Source: an uncultured Erysipelotrichaceae bacterium (GTDB lineage: Bacteria > Bacillota_I > Bacilli_A > RFN20 > CAG-826). From it: a DNA stretch of 64,000 nucleotides. The position numbers and the translations under genes are program-made. The notes under the pieces were generated by a model, which saw only the letters and a program-made list of their open reading frames with translations, had not been told where the DNA came from and searched no databases. The stretch is from the NCBI GenBank assembly GCA_902802905.1, contig CADCNT010000009.1, positions 1-64,000 of the forward strand. The letters are read 5' to 3'. Positions 46,177-55,111 of the stretch are shown one piece after another; the stretch's first letter is position 1, and every line of letters starts with the position of its first letter.

Positions 46177-47883
46177 TTAGCAATCAACTTGAGAGTAATA
46201 TTCTTCTAGTTTTGGTCTAGCTCTCACATAGTAGATTTCCAGATTTTTATCAAAGTGTTTACCCATGCCTTCCATAATGATTTGGTTAGCTTGTTCAAAA
46301 GACATTTTGTCCTTATAAACACGTTTAGAGACCAAAGCATCATAGACATCAGCGATTGCCATAATACGGGCTTCGATTGGAATCTCATCACCAAGAAGAT
46401 GATGTGGATAGCCACTACCATCCATACGTTCATGATGATAATGAGCAACATTGACGGCAATCCTCATAAATTCTTTATCATCTGTACCTTCTAAAATTTT
46501 AGCAACGATTCTTGCACCTTGCTCCGCATGGGTCTTCATTATCTCAAATTCTTCAGGTGTAAATTTTCCTGGTTTTCTTAAAATCGCATCATCAACTGCG
46601 ATCTTGCCTAAATCATGCATTGGAGCAGCTTTGATTAAATCGTTACAAAATTCATCGCTGAGATTGAATTTATTATCTTTTTTGATTTCATCAACGAGTA
46701 TACGAATGCAGTCACTAGTTCTTTTAATATGGCCACCAGTAGAATTGTCTCTACTTTCAACCATTGTTGCCATACCCATAACTAGTTTCTCTTGCATTTG
46801 AATAATGTGTTCTGTCTTTTGGGCAACCTCATCTTCAAGCTGAGTATTATATTTTTTAATGAGATTAATATATTGTTGATTAGCGGTGTCATCACTAATT
46901 AAGAATTGATAACCGCGTTTAATTCCACTAATTAATAAACGATTAGCCTTAACCAAATAGATTTTGTCATTTCTTTCAAAATAGAATTGTTCGTTATTAT
47001 TGTCTTTTTCGTATTCTTTAACCCAAGATAAAAGATTGTTTTCTAACCAACCATTATCTTTAATGTGATGGTCAATTCTTAGTGTTTGTAACTCAGGAAT
47101 CATTTTTCTAGCAGTCTCATTACTGCCTAAATATCTAATCTTGTTATCAAAAGAGATGAAACCAGTATCACCTTTTTCAACAAGCGAATCAGTAACTGAA
47201 TCAGAAGCATCATATAAACGTAATCTAGAGGCGATGATTAAATAAATAATCATTCCTAAGTTATAAGTTGCTGGGAGCGATTCAAATTCATGAGTAATTA
47301 GTCTGCCTCCAAAGAAACCAATAACAGAAATAGAAATAGATATTACAATTAAAACCAAAACACTTTTTGGAACTTGTTTCTTTTTAAAGAAGCTATAAAT
47401 AACCACTCCTACTGTAGCTAAATAAAACGCCCCAACCATGATGTAGAAGATGGTGTGCATAAAGCCATAATGCTTATTAGTGATATAAGCCGCTCCATAA
47501 GCATAGGCTAAGTCCGGCATGCCTTGATAAAAGATATCACTATGACCAATGCTTAATGTAGTAGCGTACACTCCAGCAGAAAAAGCAACAATAATCACTC
47601 TTACCCAAGAAGGAAGTTTAACTCCACAAATATTGAAAATTAAGAACATCGAGCTTAATAAAACACAACATCCACCAATATAAGTTAATCTAAGAGCAAT
47701 GAGTGCTTCACCTATAGTGTTGGCGCTGCCCATTAAAACAAACCCCAAGTTAATAACTGGGATTAAAATGGTCATAATCGTTAAGTTAGCGTCAAAGTGT
47801 TTATGAAAAATGTATGCGTATATCACTACCATGAGAAGCGAAATTGCAAACATTAAGTAATAAAAGATTAAAGCGCCGCCCAT
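46177..47883 (-). CDS. Membrane HD-GYP phosphodiesterase with 7TM and PAS-like sensor
   Basis: 568 residues. An N-terminal seven-helix sensor of the histidine-kinase 7TM type (1-~220) is followed by a PAS-like region (~235-330: GFISFDNKIRYLGSNETARK), a coiled linker and an HD-GYP domain (~360-560). GGHIKRTSDCIRILV, MHDLGKI, HHERMDGSGYP and ARIMAIADVYDAL are all intact. It lies five bases after the GGDEF gene at 47889, forming the second synthesis/breakdown pair, in the opposite gene order to the first. Confidence 0.9.
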   Translation of the reverse strand: MGGALIFYYLMFAISLLMVVIYAYIFHKHFDANLTIMTILIPVINLGFVLMGSANTIGEALIALRLTYIGGCCVLLSSMFLIFNICGVKLPSWVRVIIVAFSAGVYATTLSIGHSDIFYQGMPDLAYAYGAAYITNKHYGFMHTIFYIMVGAFYLATVGVVIYSFFKKKQVPKSVLVLIVISISISVIGFFGGRLITHEFESLPATYNLGMIIYLIIASRLRLYDASDSVTDSLVEKGDTGFISFDNKIRYLGSNETARKMIPELQTLRIDHHIKDNGWLENNLLSWVKEYEKDNNNEQFYFERNDKIYLVKANRLLISGIKRGYQFLISDDTANQQYINLIKKYNTQLEDEVAQKTEHIIQMQEKLVMGMATMVESRDNSTGGHIKRTSDCIRILVDEIKKDNKFNLSDEFCNDLIKAAPMHDLGKIAVDDAILRKPGKFTPEEFEIMKTHAEQGARIVAKILEGTDDKEFMRIAVNVAHYHHERMDGSGYPHHLLGDEIPIEARIMAIADVYDALVSKRVYKDKMSFEQANQIIMEGMGKHFDKNLEIYYVRARPKLEEYYSQVDC

Positions 47884-47888
47884 AAGGT

Positions 47889-49385
47889 TTATCTTGATTT
47901 AAAGATGGTAAATCCACACTTACCACCGAACTTAGTTTCATACAAAGCGTGGTCAGCGTTATTGAATAATTCTTCTGCGTTTTCAGCATCACGACCATAT
48001 GCTCCACCAGCAGAAATAGATGTAGGTGGTAAGTCTCTAGCAAATTTAGTCAATTCACGATTGATGTTATTAATTCTTTCGCCCACTGTGCCAACCATAT
48101 GGTCATCAACATTTGGCATGATAACAGCAAATTCATCCCCACCAATACGACAGACAAAATCTTCATCACGGAAGTGAGAACAAATAGAATCTGTGATTTT
48201 TATTAATGATTTATCACCGACAGCGTGTCCGTATTGGTCATTGATTTGTTTAAAGGAGTCGCCATCAATTAACACTAAGAACACTTTGCTTAATACCACT
48301 TGCTCCATAAGAGCGTCAAATCCAGCACGATTAAAAATCTTAGTTAAAGCATCATGTTTAGCGTTATATGTTTCCACCATTAATTTTCTTTGTTCTTCAG
48401 AGTTATCACGAATGCTTAAGTAGAAACCAACTACTCTTTCTTTATGATCGGCAACCGCGTGTTTTTCAATAGCATAGCTATTTAATCCTTCACCTTCACC
48501 AGTAGTAACAGTCTTAGTCCACTCATCCGCACTTTTACCAAAGTCACCAATCTTATCAGTTAAGATAGATGTAACTTTATAAAGTTCATTTGGTTCAATA
48601 TTTAATAATTCATATGCCTTGTTATTAGCCCAAATGCATCTTCCATTCTTGTCAAAGAATATTAATGCTTCAGACATTTTAGAAGCAATTGCCGCTAACA
48701 TTCTATCCATAAGTCGAAGTGGACGATAGTAAATTGCAAGAAGGAAAACTAAAACACCAAATACGGCAAAGCCAATCATTGAGTAGTCGATTTGAGTTCT
48801 ATTAATAATGGAGTAAGTTTGCCATCCACCAAAGGCAACCATAGCCAATAAAATGACTAAGTATTTTTCAGAGTAGACCTTTGGAGTAATAATAGTTTTT
48901 ACCACAAAAACCACCAGAACCCCGCCTAAAATCACATAGTCGACCACACGGTGAATGGTTTGTCCGACAAGTGCAGCAAACGAATAATAATAGTTACCAT
49001 CCACATAGAACGGTTCAAGTAAGACGAATGCATGGTGAGTAAAGATATTGACCAAAAGTTGGATCATATCTAACGTAAGAATGATATATAAAGTTAACTT
49101 AATTGCTTTCTTATGCCATGTAAGACTGCAATAGTCAAAAGTAAATCTCACTAATGCCATCATCACAAGGTCCATACCTAAAAAATAGATATAACAACCT
49201 GCTAATGATAATTGTTCAACTGGAGAAGCAATGATACATAAATTGCCAATAACCGGAGGCATTAACGCCACCATGAGTAAAGCAACCGATTTACCAATTG
49301 GTTTACGTGATCTAGAAGAAATAAATGCGCAAACTCCAAGGATTGCAACAAGTAATGCAAAAACGATTGATAAAGCTATTCTCAT
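47889..49385 (-). CDS. Membrane diguanylate cyclase: 7TM - PAS - GGDEF
   Basis: 498 residues. Seven or eight membrane helices (1-~225), a PAS domain (~235-330: ALIFFDKNGRCIWANNKAYE) and a GGDEF domain (~335-498) with intact IGGDEF and GYxxGD-like HAVGDKSLIK. It should synthesise cyclic di-GMP in response to a membrane or ligand signal. It heads the operon; TATAAA lies six bases and TATACT fourteen bases upstream of the ATG, and no Shine-Dalgarno is present. Confidence 0.9.
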   Translation of the reverse strand: MRIALSIVFALLVAILGVCAFISSRSRKPIGKSVALLMVALMPPVIGNLCIIASPVEQLSLAGCYIYFLGMDLVMMALVRFTFDYCSLTWHKKAIKLTLYIILTLDMIQLLVNIFTHHAFVLLEPFYVDGNYYYSFAALVGQTIHRVVDYVILGGVLVVFVVKTIITPKVYSEKYLVILLAMVAFGGWQTYSIINRTQIDYSMIGFAVFGVLVFLLAIYYRPLRLMDRMLAAIASKMSEALIFFDKNGRCIWANNKAYELLNIEPNELYKVTSILTDKIGDFGKSADEWTKTVTTGEGEGLNSYAIEKHAVADHKERVVGFYLSIRDNSEEQRKLMVETYNAKHDALTKIFNRAGFDALMEQVVLSKVFLVLIDGDSFKQINDQYGHAVGDKSLIKITDSICSHFRDEDFVCRIGGDEFAVIMPNVDDHMVGTVGERINNINRELTKFARDLPPTSISAGGAYGRDAENAEELFNNADHALYETKFGGKCGFTIFKSR

Positions 49386-49432
49386 AGGCCGTTTATATTA
49401 GTATACACCTATTTATTATATAGATAACACCT

Positions 49433-49777
49433 CTACTTAATGATTATATGTTTAAAGTACTTTTCTTGAAAGTGAACTTGAGCTTCTATCTCTTCTTTTG
49501 AATAGTCTTTTCCAATAGGAGCAACTACAAGCTTGTCCTCAATGTCATTAAGTCGATGAATGATAGCAATAACCACACCTTGGAAATCAATCAATGGAAT
49601 ATCTGAGCCAAGAAAATAAGCATCTTGATATTCGCCGTCCCTAGCCATCATTTCAGGGATAAAGCCATAGTTTACTTCGTAGACCATATCTATATGTTTA
49701 GGATGACAGCTCCCTAGAGGACGGTCAACAATACCGTAGACCATATTTCCGATTAAATTTTTCAGTTTTTCTCTCAT
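49433..49777 (-). CDS. Short inorganic-pyrophosphatase-like protein
   Basis: 114 residues, shorter than family I pyrophosphatases (~170). VNYGFIPEMMARDGEYQDAY and FQGVVIAIIHRLND match the core beta barrel, but the DxDPxD metal cluster is only partly recognisable (DGEYQDAYFLG). It may be an active minimal enzyme or a related phosphatase with another substrate. The start at 49777 is taken because TATAAT (49789-49784) lies six bases upstream; the longer frame to 49852 runs through the promoter. Divergent from the PH-domain gene. Confidence 0.65.
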   Translation of the reverse strand: MREKLKNLIGNMVYGIVDRPLGSCHPKHIDMVYEVNYGFIPEMMARDGEYQDAYFLGSDIPLIDFQGVVIAIIHRLNDIEDKLVVAPIGKDYSKEEIEAQVHFQEKYFKHIIIK

Positions 49778-49841
49778 GTTATAATTATACATCCTTGATA
49801 ATATCTGTTTTGAAATATAATATATTTCGCGAGGAATAATT

Positions 49842-50486
49842 ATGGCAAACATTGATCAAGACTATTTCCAATTAGATGAAAATATTAAGCAAAACAAAAT
49901 TGAAGACATTCTTACAGAAGATGAAACGATTTTAGTTAGACTCAAACCAGATAGAAAGACATATGTACTAGAGTCTATATTTAAAGGTCTCCCATTAGCT
50001 TTAGTGTGGCTCGGTTTTGATGCTTTCTTTATTTTTATGATAATTACTCAAAACGTTGCAGCACATATCGGTGGTTGGTTCATTGCTTTCATGATTCTAT
50101 TTTTTGGAATCCACCTGATCCCTGTATGGTTATTCGTTTATAATCTCATTAAAAAACTTGCGGGTTATAAGAACCTTGAATATGTTTTCACTGACAAAAG
50201 AATTATTATCCGTTCTGGTGTTATCGGAGTGGATTTCAAATTCATTTACTACGAAGAAATTCAATCAGTTCTAGTCAAGGTTGGTGTTTTTGATCGCTTA
50301 TTCAAAGTTGGTGACCTCTATATTAAAACAGAATCACAAACTGGAATCATTGAAGACATTAAGGCCCCTTATCAATATTCCACAAAGATTCAAAAGATTG
50401 CGCAAGACATCAAAACTGATATTAACTATCCAAACGACTTAAGACCTGATGAAAATCATGGTTATAACACAAAATTGAAAAGCTAA
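49842..50486 (+). CDS. Membrane protein with bacterial PH domain
   Basis: 214 residues: a soluble N-terminus, two membrane helices (~52-76 and 82-108), then a bPH2 domain (LEYVFTDKRIIIRSGVIGVD, YYEEIQSVLVKVGVFDRLF, GDLYIKTES). YdbS/YdbT-like proteins of this type are common and poorly understood. TATAAT (49816-49821) and GAGG precede the ATG. Function unknown. Confidence 0.75.
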   Translation: MANIDQDYFQLDENIKQNKIEDILTEDETILVRLKPDRKTYVLESIFKGLPLALVWLGFDAFFIFMIITQNVAAHIGGWFIAFMILFFGIHLIPVWLFVYNLIKKLAGYKNLEYVFTDKRIIIRSGVIGVDFKFIYYEEIQSVLVKVGVFDRLFKVGDLYIKTESQTGIIEDIKAPYQYSTKIQKIAQDIKTDINYPNDLRPDENHGYNTKLKS

Positions 50487-50490
50487 AGAA

Positions 50491-50517
50491 AACTAGGCTT
50501 AGCCTAGTTCTTTTTTT
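50491..50517. terminator. Bidirectional terminator
   Basis: Perfect 8-bp stem AACTAGGC/GCCTAGTT with a TTA loop and TCTTTTTTT on the plus strand. It lies between the convergent PH-domain and TfoX-like genes. Confidence 0.85.
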
Positions 50518-50806
50518 ATTTACTTAATTCTTTGACGATTGTGTCCACTATTTCTTTGACGACATCTGGATCTTCGCTATCCATTTGTAGCATTGGTTTT
50601 GCTCCTGGATACGGGATTGCTTCTTTTAATCTTAAAGAAGACGAGTACTCAGTTTTCTTAACTAAGAAACGATTATCATAAATTCCACCAAAAATGATTG
50701 GTCCACAATAAAGGATATATTCACCCATCATCTTTTTATGGTAAACTCCATCGACTTCTCTAAGGAGTTCCATAACGTATGTGAGATATTCTTGAGAACT
50801 TGCCAT
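50516..50806 (-). CDS. TfoX/Sxy N-terminal domain protein
   Basis: 96 residues matching the TfoX N-terminal domain alone: YHKKMMGEYILYCGPIIFGG and DNRFLVKKTEYSSS. In proteobacteria the full TfoX drives competence. Stand-alone N-domains in Bacillota have no proven role. TAAAAT (50818-50813) lies six bases before the ATG and no Shine-Dalgarno is visible, so the mRNA is probably leaderless. Confidence 0.8.
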   Translation of the reverse strand: MASSQEYLTYVMELLREVDGVYHKKMMGEYILYCGPIIFGGIYDNRFLVKKTEYSSSLRLKEAIPYPGAKPMLQMDSEDPDVVKEIVDTIVKELSK

Positions 50807-50840
50807 GCAAATATTTTACTATATCTTCTATAATATAGGC
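50807..50840. promoter_or_regulatory. 34-bp divergent promoter region, both sides leaderless
   Basis: TAAAAT (minus strand, 50818-50813) and TATAAT (plus strand, 50829-50834) each lie six bases from their ATG. The -35 region of each promoter must overlap the other promoter or the opposite gene, so the two start sites probably compete. Confidence 0.6.
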
Positions 50841-53162
50841 ATGAAACAATCACTTAATTTTAATTGGAGATTTTCTCCATCGTTCCAAGACGAATTCTTG
50901 AAAAAAACAGACGACACTTTTGAAATAGTTAATATTCCTCACGCCGCTAAGCAAGTGCCATATAACTACTTTAATGAAAAAGATTATCAAATAGTGTCAA
51001 CTTACGAAAAAGTATTTGATGTTGAAGAAGACATTAAAGATAAAACCGTTATCTTAAACTTCGATGGCTTCATGCTTAAAGCAAAAATTTATTTAAATGA
51101 TGTAGATTTAGGCGAACACATCTCAGGCTATGTAAAAGTCAGAATTGATGTCACTAACTGTGTTAAGCAAAAAGAAAATAGACTATTAGTTATCCTAAAC
51201 TCTAGAGAGGACAACGATATTCCTCCTTTTGGCTACGCAGTCGACTATCTCACATTCTCAGGTATATATAGAGAAGTTTCTTTGGAAGTACACCCAAGAA
51301 CATATTTAGAAAATATCTTTGTTCGTGGTGACATGAAAGGTAATGTAAAAGTTTCATATGACAAAATCGGAGATGAGGAAGCAGAAATCCGTCACGAGTT
51401 ATTTTTCGATAACATTTCCATTAAAGAAACGGAATTAAGTGAATTTAAAATTGAAGACACACAACTTTGGGATATAGACCACCCAAATCTATACACATTA
51501 AGAACCGTGATTGTGTCTAAAGACGGAAAAGAAGTCTATCTCACAAGATTTGGTTTTAGAACTGCAGTCTTCAAAAAAGATGGTTTCTATCTCAATGATA
51601 AGAAGATAAAACTTATTGGTTTAAACAGACATCAAGGTTATCCATTTGTTGGTTACGCGATGCCTAAGTCCGCTCAAGAAGAAGATGCAGAAATTCTTAA
51701 ATATAAAATAGGTATAAATATTGTTAGACAATCCCACTATCCGCAAAGCGAACACTTCTTAAATCGCTGTGATGAAATAGGTCTATTGACTGTCGATGAA
51801 GTGCCAGGATGGCAATATATCGGCAAGGGAGAAGTCTGGAGAAATAACCTCTATGAATTCACCAAAAAGATGGTCCTTGCTCAAAGAAATCACCCATCCT
51901 TAATTGCCCATGGAGTGAGGATTGATGAATCACAAGATGACCACGAATTATACGAAAAAACCAATCAAATCGCACATTTTTTTGATGAAACTCGTCAAAC
52001 TCTAGGTGTTAGGAACTTCAAACATAGTGAGCTGTTAGAAGACATTTATGCCTATAATGACTTCTCCTGTGAAAACATGAAAACTGGCTTACTCCCAAGA
52101 AGAAAAGTCACTAAAGAAAACAAACCATACATAGTAACCGAATATCTCGGACACATGATTCCCGTGAAGCCTACTAGTGACGAAGTTAAGAAGTCAGAAG
52201 TCGCTCAAAGACACGCAAGAGTGATTGATGATAATTTCAAATATAATGACATCGCAGGAGCAATTGGGTGGTGTGCATTTGACTATCACACTCATGTTGA
52301 TTTTGGTTCCGGTGATCACATCTGTCCTCATGGTGTTTATGATATGTATCGTAATCCAAAACATTCCGCTTATTCCTATGCTTCTCAAGCAGAGGAAACA
52401 CCAATGTTAGAAGTTTTGTCCAACATGAAGCCAGGTGACTACATTGAAGCTAGATACTACGACATTCATGTTGCCACCAACTGTGATTACTTTGATTTAT
52501 ATAAGAACAATCAATTTGTAAAAAGATATTATCCAAAAAGAGATGTCTTTAAATACATGCCACATCCTCTTATAAAAGTTGATGACTTAGTGGGAGAAAC
52601 TTTCCAAGAAGAAAGATTTGATAAGAAAATATGGCCACAGATTGCTAAGATGCTCACTCATGCCGCTATCGACGGATTCAATTCATTATCTTTAAAAGAA
52701 AAACTCTTCTTAGCAGTCACTATGATGAAATATAAAGTCACTTACGCTGAACTAGTGGACTTATATAACAAGCATGTTGGTTCATGGGGTGGTATCGCTA
52801 AGACGTATACTTTTAAGGGATATAAAAACGATCAACTCGTTGTGACAAAAGAAATCGGTCCATCAAAGAAATTTGATTTAGAAGTTATTCCTCAAAAGGC
52901 TGAGTTAGTGAATGCAGAAACTTATGATTCCACTAGAATTGCACTTAGATATGTTGATGAACACGGCTCATTAATGCAATACGCTAATAGAGTTGTCTCC
53001 ATAGAAACAAGCGGGCCTATCATTGTGTTAGGCGATAAGCATCAAGCTTTATTAGGCGGGCAATTATCTCTATTTGTTCTATCTAAGAACGAAAAAGGAA
53101 AAGCAAAAATAAAAATCACCATCGATAACATGGTGAAAGAAATTGAATTGTCGGTTAAATAA
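50841..53162 (+). CDS. GH2 family glycosidase (beta-galactosidase-like)
   Basis: 773 residues, no signal peptide, so cytoplasmic. The N-terminal jelly roll, an Ig-like domain and a TIM barrel are followed by a C-terminal Ig-like extension. The acid/base region is HPSLIAHGVRIDESQDD, with Asp-Glu in place of the usual Asn-Glu; the nucleophile region is KPYIVTEYLGHM. GWCAFDYHTHVDFGSGD is typical of this GH2 subgroup. Galactosides released by the GH53 lipoproteins at 61459-64000 could be its substrates, but beta-glucuronides or other sugars are not excluded. TATAAT is six bases before the ATG at 50841, which is preferred to the in-frame ATG at 50805. Confidence 0.85.
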   Translation: MKQSLNFNWRFSPSFQDEFLKKTDDTFEIVNIPHAAKQVPYNYFNEKDYQIVSTYEKVFDVEEDIKDKTVILNFDGFMLKAKIYLNDVDLGEHISGYVKVRIDVTNCVKQKENRLLVILNSREDNDIPPFGYAVDYLTFSGIYREVSLEVHPRTYLENIFVRGDMKGNVKVSYDKIGDEEAEIRHELFFDNISIKETELSEFKIEDTQLWDIDHPNLYTLRTVIVSKDGKEVYLTRFGFRTAVFKKDGFYLNDKKIKLIGLNRHQGYPFVGYAMPKSAQEEDAEILKYKIGINIVRQSHYPQSEHFLNRCDEIGLLTVDEVPGWQYIGKGEVWRNNLYEFTKKMVLAQRNHPSLIAHGVRIDESQDDHELYEKTNQIAHFFDETRQTLGVRNFKHSELLEDIYAYNDFSCENMKTGLLPRRKVTKENKPYIVTEYLGHMIPVKPTSDEVKKSEVAQRHARVIDDNFKYNDIAGAIGWCAFDYHTHVDFGSGDHICPHGVYDMYRNPKHSAYSYASQAEETPMLEVLSNMKPGDYIEARYYDIHVATNCDYFDLYKNNQFVKRYYPKRDVFKYMPHPLIKVDDLVGETFQEERFDKKIWPQIAKMLTHAAIDGFNSLSLKEKLFLAVTMMKYKVTYAELVDLYNKHVGSWGGIAKTYTFKGYKNDQLVVTKEIGPSKKFDLEVIPQKAELVNAETYDSTRIALRYVDEHGSLMQYANRVVSIETSGPIIVLGDKHQALLGGQLSLFVLSKNEKGKAKIKITIDNMVKEIELSVK

Positions 53163-53178
53163 CCACAATTCTTTTTTT
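53145..53178 (+). terminator. Terminator after the GH2 gene
   Basis: Stem GAATTG-TC-GGTT / AACC-AC-AATTC with a bulge, spanning the stop codon, then TTTTTTT. Confidence 0.75.
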
Positions 53179-54550
53179 ATTTCAAAACTAGTTTAAGTTT
53201 ATATCCGTATTTTTTACGTTTGAAAAATATAAACGAGATAGTCATTATCATTGCGAAGAATTCCGCGAAGATAATGGACACCCAAATTCCATCTACGCCC
53301 ATAAGTAAAGGAAGTACGAAAACAAAACTGGTTTGGAAGATAAGAGTTCTACAAAATGATATCAGAGCGCTGATCAAGCCATTGTTTAAAGCAGTAAAGA
53401 AAGCTGAACCAAACATCGAGAATCCCGCAAGCATATAGCAAACAGAATAAATTCTCATTGCTCTAGTTCCTAACTCTAATAAATCTGGATAATCGTTTGC
53501 GAAGATATATGTAAGTGGCCATGCTAAGGCAATTGATAACGAAGTCATAATTGTTCCTGCAATCAAAATAATTAAGAAACTCTTTCCGAGGATAGAGGTG
53601 ATTTCATCCTTGTTGCCACTGCCATAGTTGTAGGCAACAACTGGAGCTATGCCAACTGAGTAGCCAATAAAGATGCTGAAGAAAACAAAACATACATAAG
53701 CGATAATGCCGTATGCGGATACGCCATTCTCTCCAAGATACTTTAAAAGCTGAATATTAAAAACAATAGTAACTATACTTCCACTGACATTAGCGACAAA
53801 TTCACTACTGCCATTAGTCATACTTTTTAAGATGTCTTTATAGTTCCATGACGGAGTTCCCAATCGAATGAGATTGCCTTTAGCAAATCTAAAGAATAAG
53901 AATGGCCCAACTGCAGATATCAGCATGCCACTAAGTGAAGCAATCGCAGCACCTACAACTCCAAGTTTGAATACACCAATTAACAAGAAATCAAAGAGCA
54001 TATTTGTAAGTCCACTTACAAGGGTAAATTGGAATCCTACAAAGCTTGTTTCGTTAGTGGAAAAGAAAGCATGGAAGTATCCTTGCATAACATAAAGGAA
54101 AACTCCACCAATCATGATTTGGCCGTAGATCGTTGCGTTATTGATCATTTCTTCGCTAGTTTGAATAGAGTTAATAGAAGCAAATCCTATTGCGATTGGC
54201 CTCACCAAAAACACAAATGCAAGTGAGAGAATTATTCCAATAACTAATGTTGAGTACGTAACAAAAGAGAATGTTTTGTTAGCGCCTTCTTTGTCTCCTT
54301 GACCTAGTTTCTTGCCTACTAGAGCCGCTCCGCCAGCGCCAAACATAAAGCCAACGCAGGCAACAATCATCACAACTGGGAAAATAAGGTTTACTCCTGC
54401 AAATGCAGAAGCACCAACATAATTAGAGATAAAGAAGCCATCCACTATCCAATAAATAGATGTGAAAAGCATCATTAAAATAGGAGATATTACAAATCTA
54501 AATATCTTTTTGAAAGTAAAGTGATCATATAAGTGAATCTTCTCTCTCAT
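53177..54550 (-). CDS. MATE family multidrug efflux transporter
   Basis: 457 residues with twelve predicted membrane helices. Family features: SPILMMLFTSIYWIVDGFFI at the start and the GAGGAALVGKKLGQGDKEGA loop after TM2, with a related pattern in the second half (YNYGSGNKDEI). MATE proteins export cationic compounds with Na+ or H+. TATAGT is eight bases before the ATG and no Shine-Dalgarno is present. A single-gene unit. Confidence 0.9.
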   Translation of the reverse strand: MREKIHLYDHFTFKKIFRFVISPILMMLFTSIYWIVDGFFISNYVGASAFAGVNLIFPVVMIVACVGFMFGAGGAALVGKKLGQGDKEGANKTFSFVTYSTLVIGIILSLAFVFLVRPIAIGFASINSIQTSEEMINNATIYGQIMIGGVFLYVMQGYFHAFFSTNETSFVGFQFTLVSGLTNMLFDFLLIGVFKLGVVGAAIASLSGMLISAVGPFLFFRFAKGNLIRLGTPSWNYKDILKSMTNGSSEFVANVSGSIVTIVFNIQLLKYLGENGVSAYGIIAYVCFVFFSIFIGYSVGIAPVVAYNYGSGNKDEITSILGKSFLIILIAGTIMTSLSIALAWPLTYIFANDYPDLLELGTRAMRIYSVCYMLAGFSMFGSAFFTALNNGLISALISFCRTLIFQTSFVFVLPLLMGVDGIWVSIIFAEFFAMIMTISFIFFKRKKYGYKLKLVLK

Positions 54551-54565
54551 AGGTAATAACTATAT

Positions 54566-54592
54566 CACAAAAGAAAAAGCCATAAAGGCTAT
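54566..54592 (-). terminator. Terminator after the toxin gene
   Basis: Minus-strand AGCC-TTTAT-GGCT followed by TTTTCTTTT, seven bases beyond the yoeB stop. Confidence 0.65.
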
Positions 54593-54598
54593 TTCTTG

Positions 54599-54856
54599 TT
54601 ATTCATAATGGGTCCACATGCGAATAACTACAACTACATTCTCATTTTTTCTAACTTCATAGACCAATCTATGCTGAACATTAATTCGTCTAGAATAGAC
54701 ATTTTCAAATCCAATTAGCTTTTCGTATGTTGGTGGTGTTTCAAAAGGGTTTCTTTCAAGCAGCTCTACTAATGATCTTGCTTTCTCATTTAGCGTTGGA
54801 AATTGTTTTAATTTTTCAGCATCTTTTAACGCTTGTTTTGTAAAGACTATTTCCAT
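54599..54856 (-). CDS. yoeB: YoeB-type mRNA interferase toxin
   Basis: 85 residues of the RelE/YoeB superfamily, which cleave mRNA at the ribosomal A site. RNPFETPPTYEKL, YSRRINVQHRLVYEV and the C-terminal THYE supply the expected Glu, Arg, His and Tyr. It overlaps the antitoxin gene by 10 bases, the standard order antitoxin-toxin. Confidence 0.93.
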   Translation of the reverse strand: MEIVFTKQALKDAEKLKQFPTLNEKARSLVELLERNPFETPPTYEKLIGFENVYSRRINVQHRLVYEVRKNENVVVVIRMWTHYE

Positions 54857-55092
54857 GGTGATTCTTTGGAAAACTCAGAAGTAGGAGTTTTAACTGCTTC
54901 CTCGATATCCTCATAAACACCTTTGATACCCGCTAAATAGAGAGACTCGATTAAACTATTGTAATCATCTTGACTTAAAAGTATCACATTGCCCTCTTTG
55001 GTACTGATATTGACAACATCATTGTATCTGATACAAGAAGACGCTAACTTGTAAAGTTCATCCCTGGCATTACTAATATTAATATTAACCAT
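54847..55092 (-). CDS. yefM: YefM/Phd-type antitoxin
   Basis: 81 residues: an N-terminal DNA-binding Phd fold (NINISNARDELYKLASSCIR, GNVILLSQDDYNSLIESLYL) and a flexible acidic C-terminal part that neutralises YoeB. The ATG at 55092 follows AGGAGGAC; an in-frame ATG at 55107 would include that site in the reading frame and is unlikely. Autoregulation is expected through the operator at 55117-55139. Confidence 0.92.
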   Translation of the reverse strand: MVNINISNARDELYKLASSCIRYNDVVNISTKEGNVILLSQDDYNSLIESLYLAGIKGVYEDIEEAVKTPTSEFSKESPWK

Positions 55093-55111
55093 AAGTCCTC
55101 CTTTCACTACT

